A stretch of 64,000 bases of DNA from Macrocystis pyrifera (Eukaryota > Sar > Phaeophyceae > Laminariales > Laminariaceae): the NCBI GenBank assembly GCA_031763025.1, contig JASSKH010000014.1:10468563-10532562 (forward strand), written 5' to 3'. The position numbers and the translations under genes are program-made. The notes beneath the pieces were generated by a model that did not search any database, was not told where the DNA came from, and worked only from the letters and a program-made list of their open reading frames with translations. Position 1 is the first letter of the stretch. Every line of letters begins with the position of its first letter. This document shows positions 55,900 to 64,000 of the stretch, piece by piece.

Positions 55900-56340
55900 G
55901 TTTGCATCAAGATACGGAGGCGTTATGTCGCGGTGTGTGAAACTCAACGGAGGGAAAACATCGCAAAAGTAAATTTTCACGGATTTTTTATATAAAATGA
56001 AGAAAACCTAGGCCATGAAAAAAATGAGCGCAAAAAAAACCCCAGGTACCACTAAGGCTCATTCTTATCGGAGAGCTTTTTTGTCAGAATTTTTAAAATT
56101 TGAAAATAATTGGAGATATGTATCAAAATACGGAGGCATTCTGTCACTCTTCGTGAAATTATCCAGAAGTAAAAAATAATTTTTGTAAAAATTTCACACA
56201 TTTGGAAAAAAAAAACAGGGAAATCAGCAAGATTAATATATTACGCGAAAGAACGTGGAAATAATGGAAAAAAAAGATCGCCGATAAGAATGACCCTAAT
56301 CCGGAAATTCTGGGGGGAAAACTCTCCAATAACAGCGACC
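55900..56340. repeat. AT-rich inverted and direct repeats, MITE-like
   Basis: TCATTCTTATCGG at about 56060-56085 is mirrored at 56270-56300 (CCGATAAGAATGA). ATACGGAGGC with following GTGAAA recurs at about 55912 and 56128. This suggests a decayed foldback element; edges are not defined. Confidence 0.4.
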
Positions 56341-56344
56341 CTTC

Positions 56345-57255
56345 CTTACTGCAAACCGTTCGGGGCTCAGAGGTTGCGACTGCATCCAACGTTATGTTCG
56401 TGAAACGAAGAACGAAAAAAACTTACTTGTCAAGAAGAGAATAAGGCAATAACGTGATCTTGGAGCAAATGATCGACAATTTACATGTTGCACGTTAATG
56501 GTGCATACGATCGACGTCGCGTGGGATCTTCATGTTCTGTTTTTTTCAAAGTACGGATTTGTTTAATGAAAATTAGGCTAAAAGAAAGTGGGCGTTTTTG
56601 CGCGTCGGCACCGACTGCTATGAGATGAGACTCAACGACTTACCTTACCGAATATTCACCCGATTTTCAGGGGGGGGGGGGGTTCGAGGATTGCACGCCG
56701 ACGCTGACCACTTTTGATCAGACAGAAAATGTCTGAAAAAAACATTGTCGCTCTATAATCACGAAAAGCTGCTGATATCGGCTTATTCTCCTTGACACGT
56801 TTTATTCTTCGTTCCCTAATATCATGTCACAGCTGACACTTTGGTCTAATCAATCGTTCAGGACTAGTTAGCCTGAGCGCGCAACAGCTACCGCTGTAGT
56901 ACAAGTGGCACACGTATGGCCAAGCTTCAACTGTGTCGTGCAACTCTGGCATTGTTATCCGGGTACAAGGTTTATCATGCCCCATCCAAGCAGTGCACAG
57001 GTGACCGGGACCCCCCCCCTGCATAATGTGGGCGCAAGAAAAAGCTTTGAACAATGCGGAGAAGTCGAAAAGTGTAGCAGACCCCACTAGGCGTCGACAC
57101 CCTCTCATTTCGGCACGCATAATGGTGTGTGCCACACATTGCTCAACGTCTCTACAAGGTTGCCATTACGTGCTTTACGCCCACATTATGTAAGGGCTCC
57201 TGGCCACCTGTGAGGCTGATGCTGCAACCAAGCGCTATTTCCGTCATGACGTTTC
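56345..57255. other. Unassigned sequence
   Basis: G11 run near 56671-56682. No gene or repeat recognised. Confidence 0.5.
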
Positions 57256-57259
57256 CCCT

Positions 57260-58375
57260 CTGGAGTCCCATATGTTGTGGACAACTACTGTAAAGACTAA
57301 CGAAAACACCATGGAAACATCATGGAGGTTCCATGAAAGCCTCATGGAAGTCCCACAGAAGTACCGTGGAAGCACCATTTGCGTCCCAGGAAGAACATTG
57401 AAATTCCAGCGGAATCGTCACGGAATTCTCATGGGAGCAATGGCAGTCCGTAACCACTTTGCACGCACCATGCGTACATAATAGAAACACCATGGGAGTT
57501 CCACTGAGGCACCATAAACGTTTCATGGAAGGAAGCACGACGGAAGGCCCATGCAAGTACCCTCCAAGCAATGAAAACGCTTTCTCCGCCGTGGAAGCGC
57601 CACGAAATAACTGTTTCCGTGGTGCTCAAGGTGCTGCTATGGGATTGCTGCTGCCATCGTCGTGTATGTGCTCCCAATCATATTTACGATGTGCTTTCAT
57701 GGGTTTTTCGTGGTGGTGTTCCCCTGGTGCTTCGATGTTTCCATGAGCGGGTGCACTCCCGTGGTAGTTAGTGTACTGGCTTCGATTGTTTAAGTAAATG
57801 GTGTCGGGGTTTATTGTGCTTCTACGGAATTTACACGGTGATCCCGTGGGTGTATGCACTTCCTTGGTGGTACATGCGTACTACGTACATTGTTTTCATG
57901 GTTCTTCCATGGGATTTCCATGAATAGTATATGTTGGTGCTTGCATCGTGTTTCTATGAAACTTCCATGGTGCTGGTGGTGTATTATATTCCTCCGGTCC
58001 CATGGTGATTCCATGGAACCTTCATGGTGCTTGCATGCTTCTTTAATGAATGGTGCTTCCATCATGCTTGCACGCAATTCCGAGGGACCTTCATTGTGCT
58101 TGAATGGTACAACATATGGGTAATTCATTTTACATCTACGGTTGCGCATTTGCTCACAGGGGACAGGACATTCATGGTGCTTCCATGGTACACCCACGGT
58201 GATTCCATGTTGACGTATGCGCTTCCGTTGCTTCCACGGGAATCAATCACGGGTTTCCATGAGACCATCACAGCGGTTGCATGATAGTTTGATGACACCA
58301 TACGGTGGTTTCAGCGCAATTTTATGGTGCTTCCAAGGACTCTCATTGTGCCTCCATGGATAGTGCCTCTATGGA
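57260..58375. repeat. Degenerate CCATGG array, second locus
   Basis: Words such as CACCATGGAAACATCATGG, TTCCATGGTGCTTCCATGG and CTTCATGGTGCTT repeat for 1.1 kb in the same style as 8060-12005. Frames inside are artefacts. Confidence 0.75.
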
Positions 58376-58379
58376 GTTT

Positions 58380-59510
58380 CCACAACGACAAATACGTCCC
58401 GGTACACCACCCGCGCGTAACGCGTGTCCGAGATCGTGCGCTAATAAAAATGAAATTGTCCTGATTCAGCAGATTGGGAGCAAACCTGTTCGTAGACACC
58501 TACGAGCAGTGAATGTGGGTGTTGCCTCCAAGGCAAACAAAACATGCATACGAAGTACGCCGTCAACAGGTGGACCTGTTCGCAAAAATGACAGGCCGAG
58601 CGAATCCTGAAGTGCTGTGATACGAACAGTGGGGGGGGGGCAATGCTACCTACTACTCACGAGATTACCTACTGCACATAGGTTCGCATGGGGGATATGT
58701 TTTTCTCTCGTGATCAGCTGTATTTGCAACTATTGCTGTACCTGCAAATATATGCTTTTTAACCTCACCCTGCTCCGAAGAACGAATTGCTTTAGATCTG
58801 GGGACAGTATGTCGCCGCTTGCCCAAGGGCGTCCTACGTATTCAGGGCAGATGTGATAGCCCCCTGAAACGGTGGGCCCAGCTTTTCTCTTGGTCACAAG
58901 AGTAAGAAACTCTTGGCCTGTGGACGCCGACTCGTTTAGGGGGTTTGTGGCCTCTTGTACAAGCTTCTCGTGTTTGCTTTTCCTGTAAAGTGTCGTGCGG
59001 CCCTCCTACAATCTTATTCCGATGAAAGTCAGTTGTGCATGGGGTCACAATGGGGGGGGGTTGGTACACCTGAGCTATGCCACGGTCGGGAAGGTACGTA
59101 GGTAGGTATCCAAACCAATCCGACAGACGAGGGTGCCTATCTGTTGGCGGATTCCTCACATGGAGTCCATCCAAAACTGGATTAAGAAGTAGTGCGCGCC
59201 ACACGATGGACAATTGTCATTAGTGCCTGACTGTAGGGTCTCTCACGAAACAAAAAAACACAGTGAATGGCATTGTTGAGATATTGACCACTTCTTTCGT
59301 TGAGGTACCCATCAGTCGGGACATATCGGGCCGCAATGTACCGCCTATACAGCAGTAGCAACAGGTCTCGACGGAGCCCGTCAGCCGGTACTATCCAACA
59401 TCTGTGCGGATTCCAGATACTTTCGTTTCACTCGGTTTACTGTTGGGTCATCACCCACGAGGTATGGCCCGTGAGATAGTCCATCGCAACTTTTCTCAAG
59501 TCGATTTTTG
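58380..59510. other. Unassigned sequence
   Basis: Minus-strand frame of 123 codons at 58842-59213 without recognisable domain. G-runs at 58632-58639 and 59051-59059. Confidence 0.45.
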
Positions 59511-59514
59511 TTAG

Positions 59515-59617
59515 TACGGGGGACCATAGTTAACAGGATCAAATAGTGTTAGTAAAAATAGGTAAATATGTTGTTTTTAGTGTGTACCGTAGATCCTATT
59601 TACTATGGTCCCCCGTA
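59515..59617. mobile_element. Mariner-like MITE D, copy 1
   Basis: 103 bp. Inverted ends TACGGGGGACCATAGT with TA at both extremities; inner words AGGATC and TAGATCC also mirrored. It matches 63812-63927 inside (AGTAAAAA, GGTAAA, GTGTGTACCGTAG). TA-flanked small elements are typical of Tc1/mariner. Confidence 0.8.
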
Positions 59618-59747
59618 ATTGTGAAGCACATGTCTCCTCGTACAACAATAAAATGTTGGCACATACATCAGAAAATGTAGGTGCTAGCGCCATAAATACA
59701 CTCATGGCATAATGAACCTGTGAAGCGAGGGTTGCTCAATCTCTCGT

Positions 59748-60053
59748 GTGTTCATCGGGCGCGACGGACGACTGCCTTTTCTATGGCTCGAATGCTCCCG
59801 ATACGAACATGGTGCCTGTAGTACTTCGACGGCGAGAGTAGAGATAGCACAAGGGGCCAAACGCGCCCTCAACAATATATATTTTATCCACAGGGGCGAC
59901 GGTTTGGAATTATATGATGCGCTACGGCACCCCGGGGTTAGGAGACTGTCATTGGATATTTGTGCAGCGAGGCGGCTACAAGAAAAACACGGGAGAAATT
60001 TCAACAAATACCACTCACCACGCCACCATATCGTGGGGTACAACACACATCAG
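59748..60053 (+). CDS. Unrecognised frame
   Basis: About 102 codons from a non-ATG start, FIGRDGRLPFLWLECSRYEH to HHIVGYNTHQ and stop. Not repetitive. Alternative frames over the same bases also look protein-like, so it may be chance. Confidence 0.15.
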
Positions 60054-60254
60054 TAGTAGTAGTAGTTTGTTGACGTGGACATAGGTCGGCCGCCACGGCT
60101 TTTAGCCCCATGCCACGCAAGAAGAGTGCCTGCTCGTTGTGCGTGATGGTGTTCTTGTGTTCACTACACAGCGCCGCAAAGCAATGGCTGAGGGGATAGC
60201 ATCGGTAGGTCACGAGGAAGCTTGGCGGAGAACCTCTGGGGGGTGTACATCATT

Positions 60255-60600
60255 GTCCTTGTTGACGATATGCCGTGGCATACCGTGGCACCACCTGCGG
60301 CAAAACCTTCCACGGCATCTTCCACGGCATACCACGGAACCTTCTACGGCATACCATGGAATCCTAACCCTAACCCTAACTCTAACTCTAACCTAGGTGC
60401 CGTGGACATCGGGATGCCGTGGGGGTTGCCATGACATGCTGTGGGGTTGCCGTGGAGTACCGTGGTGGTCGCCGCGGGAGTTGCCGTGGTACCACCCATG
60501 GCATGCTCGGCACCCCCCACGGCGTGCCATGGAATCCTATGCCGCGCCAGGGGATACTGTGGGGATGCCATGATATGCCACGGCCTGCCCACGAAAAATT
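60255..60600. repeat. CCGTGG/CCACGG variant of the palindromic array
   Basis: Words TTCCACGGCAT, ACCATGGAA, GCCGTGGGG and ATGCCGTGG recur at short spacing on both strands. It passes into CCATGG words at 60780. Confidence 0.7.
60363..60392 (-). repeat. Interstitial telomere-like repeat
   Basis: (CCTAAC)n: three perfect CCCTAA-type units followed by two CTCTAA variants. The TTAGGG type is known at brown algal telomeres. Only about 30 bp. Confidence 0.7.
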
Positions 60601-60779
60601 CAAATAGTGTAGAACCTGACTCCTGGATGCCATCGCCCGGACTTGTAGGTGGGGCCCGCAAGAAAGTGGGCGGACACAAGACCCTGGGTGGGATACGGTC
60701 TACTTTTACATCAATTATACGTCTCATGCGGCAACGAGGCACACTATTGTCTTTGTCGATACGAGCCCATGCAGAGCCC

Positions 60780-61960
60780 CATTGGGTACCATGCGAAATC
60801 CTATGGAACCACGAGGGTTCCATGCGAGTTCCATTATCCTCCATGGGACCCCATGGGGCATCCTAAGTTTTTTTGGTATCCTATGGGACATATATTCGGA
60901 TCTCATTGGACGTCGTATTCCCCTGAACATGCCGTAATTAACTTGGGACCTTCTATTCAGGGTCTTAACGGATCTCATGACATTTATCATGGAATCCATG
61001 CGACATTCCATGGCATCATAGTCTACCAGGTCGTGTTAGTCCTGCTACTTCTGTATCCTGTACACTAGCACAGCGCGCGAACTCCGTGGGATTCCATGAT
61101 AGTTCCTTAGAGATCCTACGAAATTGTCGTCGAATCCCAACATCTCGTGGGACCCCGTGGCCTTTCCGTTGGGTTCCATGATCCCATGGGACCCCATGAA
61201 CTGGTCATAAACTATGCACGGGATCCCATGGTCAGTTGATGAGATCCAGTGAACGGGAACCCACGAAATTATGTGGGCCCACAGGACTACGGGGTAGAAG
61301 ACACATGGGATCCCATATCTTCCCACAGAGTCCCGCTTTTGCCGTGGACTCCGTTGGGATCACATCACAAGTTCGGCGGATGCCATTGTATCCCATAGGA
61401 TCCCATGATGCATAATGCTTTCGATCGGATCGGACGAGATCCCATGCCGCATGACACTTTTCATGAGAGCGCATAAGGCCCCATGCGATTCTATGGGACC
61501 CCATGGGACCCCATGAAATCCAGTGGATATCATGACACCGCATGTATGCTCATGGGGGTTCATGAGGTTCGATCAAAAGTCCCATGAGACTGCCTGGAGA
61601 ATTCTGTGGGGTCGTGCGAAACTACGAGGAAGCCAAGGGGTAACGCTATATCGTGTGGAAGTTACGTAGGGATTTAAATGAAAGTCGTGGAGTTGATGGA
61701 ATCTATGGAGTCCTTCGTATGGGGACCCATTGATTTGTACCCGTGGAATCTCGTGGGATGTTACACAAACTTCCAGGAGAGAGAATCGTGGGAAGTCCCG
61801 AGGTGGGATATGCATCGTAATCCCGTGCAATGACATTGACATCACATGGGATCCCATCGAAATCCCCATATCTGGTGCACAGGATGTCATGGAATGGCCC
61901 ATGGGATGTCATCGGGTGCCATGGGACGTCCCATGAGTTCCCAGGGATCTCATACCATCC
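60780..61960. repeat. GGGATCCCATGG array, third locus
   Basis: 1.2 kb of words like CATGGGACCCCATGGGG, GGGATCCCATG and CATGGGATGTCATCG with 10-12-bp spacing, denser and more GATC-rich than the other arrays. Confidence 0.75.
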
Positions 61961-62015
61961 CGAACACGAACGGCCATTGCGAATCCCATCTATCGCCGAC
62001 CACTTTTTGGAGGCG

Positions 62016-62234
62016 TTCTACGATAGAAGTTCGCCCTATTGTTTCTGAGGCTACTCACTTTACCTTAAGGAGCTCCATACTTCACCCGAAAGCTGACTTC
62101 GGTAAAAATCGAACTGCATCCCGATAAATAATCCCATGGCCCAAGTACCCGAAAACACGTTCTTCGAAACAAGGTTGGCATTCCGACGTCGTTCAGATTT
62201 TTTTTTTCTGAAATGTGCTACCTCTATCGTAGAA
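62016..62234. mobile_element. MITE family C, copy 2
   Basis: TTCTACGATAGAAGT at left and TCTATCGTAGAA at right; body colinear with 33870-34104. 219 bp. Confidence 0.75.
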
Positions 62235-62308
62235 CGCGTCTTTGCTACAAGGACAAGAGGCCGGGAGAAACAAATTTACATTGATTATACAGGTACAATG
62301 TCCCCGGC

Positions 62309-62638
62309 GTCCCCGATGGCTTGGTAGGTGGTCCGTGCGTCTACTAAGATCAATTTCGTGGGTTCAAACCTCACCGAGTGCATACTCGTGAGGACTTTTT
62401 CTTGCATAAAGAATCGTTTAGACGGAAAGCGCGAAAGCGTGCGTTAGCAACCTTCGATGGAAATCGACGGGCAGTGGGAATGCTGAACCCTCTGCGCGAC
62501 AGAAAAATGAAGCGCGTACCGGGGGGGAGAAGGGACGACACCTGTGACCACGGCTTGTCCAGAAGAAGACCGCTGACGGTAAAACCTTCTACGAGATAAG
62601 CTAGAAAGTGAAAGTGATGAATAAAACAAAAAAAAAAA
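62309..62638 (+). mobile_element. Candidate tRNA-derived SINE
   Basis: An A-box-like TGGCTTGGTAGG (62317-62328) and B-box-like GGTTCAAACCTC (62361-62372) lie 44 bases apart, exact tRNA spacing. A T-arm GTGGG-TTCAAAC-CTCAC forms. The acceptor and anticodon stems do not pair well, so it is not a working tRNA gene. About 260 bp downstream ends in an A-rich tail at 62623-62638. Length and layout suit a SINE; no second copy with this head was seen in the window. Confidence 0.45.
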
Positions 62639-62644
62639 GTGGTC

Positions 62645-63520
62645 TTCCCTCCTGGTTTGATGCGTTGAGAGGTCCCACCTATATCCCTGTACATGACTGT
62701 TGCTGCACGTGATAATTGCTGCCCAGCAATACGAACAATAGAAGCCCGTAGTTTGCAGCAGCACGCGCAGCAGCAGAAGCAACCATTACATATACTATTT
62801 CGGTACACCAGCAACTCCAGGTTGGCAGCTGCTTGCTGCTACTACTGGTTTCAACTTTAGCGTTGCTGCTGCCGTGAACATTGCCGCTGCTGTCCTCTAC
62901 CAACTGCGCACGTGTCGACTGTTGGCTACTAACACGTGCAGAAGGAAGCCGTGAATAGCATGGGAACAGCCCCAGCAGCCAGAGCAACTAGCACGGCTTC
63001 CGCTACTCCTGATAATCAGCAAGCCAAGTGCTCGCTGCTGCTGCTGGTTCATGGTAGCGTCGCTGTTGTTTTGTACCTGTATGACACTATGTTGATGAAA
63101 CTGGTATCTAGAAGTTATATATGAGCTCTTTGCCATGCCGTTTCATACGCTGCTGCTGCTGCGGCTGCTGCCACAACGGCTGCTGCGGTCGGCGATGTGT
63201 GCGCAGTGCGCAATACCCGTGTTTAAACGTACCTCGTGCGATGCTGCCTAACAAAACTAACCAATGTCTCCAGTATGTAGCCACCGGAAGTCTATGATAC
63301 AGCGACACGCATCACGTAAAACCGATCGAAGCACCTGCAACAGCCACAAGGCCCCACCTCGTTGCCGGGGCTGTAGCATTTTTGGGTGTGATGTGACTTT
63401 GATCTTCGGCTCCGGGATGCGTTTGGAGGTCGCCCTCTGGTATATTGGTGCATTCGGGAAGCGGAACCACCACTATCACTTGGGTTGCGCGACCGTTGTG
63501 AGGGGGGCGCGAATGGCACT
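62645..63520. other. CAG-rich unassigned sequence
   Basis: Scattered GCTGCTGCTG and CAGCAGCAG words at 62755-62780, 63035-63045 and 63148-63185. No gene recognised. Confidence 0.5.
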
Positions 63521-63524
63521 TGAT

Positions 63525-63590
63525 GGAAGTGTAGTGAGGCCAACCCATATTTTTTTCCAATCCGCCGGCGGATAAAAAAGAAGAAAAAAA
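63525..63590 (+). mobile_element. SINE-like retroelement, copy 2 (3' end)
   Basis: GGAAGTGTAGTGAG, a short spacer, TATTTTTTTCC, AATCCGCCGGCGGAT and an A-rich tail. It matches the minus strand of 3187-3252 block for block. Upstream sequence does not align convincingly with copy 1, so the 5' limit is unknown. Confidence 0.65.
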
Positions 63591-63811
63591 TACGTTGCGG
63601 GACCGCCGATTCCTTATGTACGTAGAGAACAAAGCTGCATGCAGGGTTCGCTGACAATACAGAGTCTCTGAGATATATGACACCTGGCACTCTTCGGAAG
63701 CGGGAGAGCGTCTGGTGACCCCTGCAGTGGTGTCTGCTGTATCTACGCCGGTGTCCGCGATGAGGTCCTCCCACACGCGGAGCAGTAGGACAGGCACAGG
63801 TACTGCTGTGT

Positions 63812-63927
63812 TACGGCGGACAATAGTAAGTAGGACCAAATGTTGTTAGTAAAAAAGTAAAATATTAATAGGTAAAATTGAAGGTTTTTGTGTGTACCGT
63901 AGGTCCTATTTACTTTGGTCCCCTGTA
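63812..63927. mobile_element. Mariner-like MITE D, copy 2
   Basis: 116 bp, TACGGCGGACAATAGT at left mirrored by ACTTTGGTCCCCTGTA at right, TA at both ends. Same interior as 59515-59617 with a 12-bp longer centre. Confidence 0.8.
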
Positions 63928-64000
63928 AATAGTTCGAAGTGAAATACGTGGCACAGTATCAGGTGCCTGGTAGCTGGTGTTGTTGAAGAGAGAAATGCCT

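Noticed and set aside
57290-58290. Frames of 80-130 codons rich in Met, His, Trp and Gly
   Set aside because: By-products of the CCATGG words, open on both strands.
58842-59213. 123-codon minus-strand frame
   Set aside because: No recognisable motif and no supporting context; left as unassigned sequence.
60240-60290. Reverse-transcriptase-like string YIIVLVDDM
   Set aside because: No flanking RT blocks in any frame; it lies at the start of a CCGTGG array.
62309-62382. Functional tRNA gene (anticodon ACT by position)
   Set aside because: Acceptor stem does not pair and the anticodon stem has two or three mismatches; kept only as a SINE head candidate.

Overview
This is a eukaryotic, intergenic, repeat-saturated window. 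I find no convincing host gene. Nearly everything recognisable is a transposable element, an element nested in another element, or a satellite-like repeat. Abundant CAG/CTG runs, recurrent TACTGCTGTA-like words, stramenopile-style Ty1/copia and Ty3/gypsy polyproteins and short interstitial CCCTAA repeats make a brown alga or related stramenopile my best guess. That guess rests on overall style, not on a diagnostic gene.

Layout, left to right. (1) 1-6107: a decayed plus-strand Ty1/copia element, cut by the window edge, with a SINE-like insertion at 3187-3527. (2) 6304-6790 and 7143-7996: two inverted-repeat (MITE or foldback) elements. (3) 8060-12005: an array of degenerate CCATGGGA words, split by a complete 2774-bp LTR element (8671-11444; 194-bp LTRs, target duplication TAGTC). 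(4) 12489-31696: one very large minus-strand LTR element, bounded by LTRs of 564 and 554 bp, duplication TATG, a primer-binding site and a G10 polypurine tract. It has no recognisable gag-pol of its own. Nested inside it are a young minus-strand Ty3/gypsy element (15488-24862, LTRs identical by eye, intact 1294-codon pol) and a non-autonomous hAT element (27827-29075, 8-bp duplication). (5) 31701-35180: decayed sequence and one MITE. (6) 35181-45426: a plus-strand Ty1/copia element (duplication GCAGT) whose reverse transcriptase is split at 38551/43761 by a 5.2-kb insertion. That insertion is a minus-strand copia-like element ending in a head-to-head inverted LTR pair. (7) 45432-50280: unrecognised sequence with a triplicated 250-bp repeat. 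(8) 50283-54790: a frameshifted, 5'-truncated minus-strand Ty3/gypsy chromovirus. (9) 54800-64000: non-coding sequence with CCATGG/CCGTGG arrays, two mariner-like MITEs, a second MITE copy, a tRNA-headed SINE candidate and a second copy of the SINE 3' end.

The genes do not form a host pathway. They are retrotransposon gag, protease, integrase, reverse transcriptase and RNase H modules in various stages of decay. The nesting gives a relative chronology: the 19-kb element predates the gypsy and hAT insertions inside it, and the 35-45 kb copia element predates its own insertion. The points most worth checking are the inverted-LTR insertion, the hAT element filled with subterminal minisatellite, the large LTR element without gag-pol, the Tudor-like tail and hairpin-repeat leader of the young gypsy element, and a SINE 3' end shared by both ends of the window.
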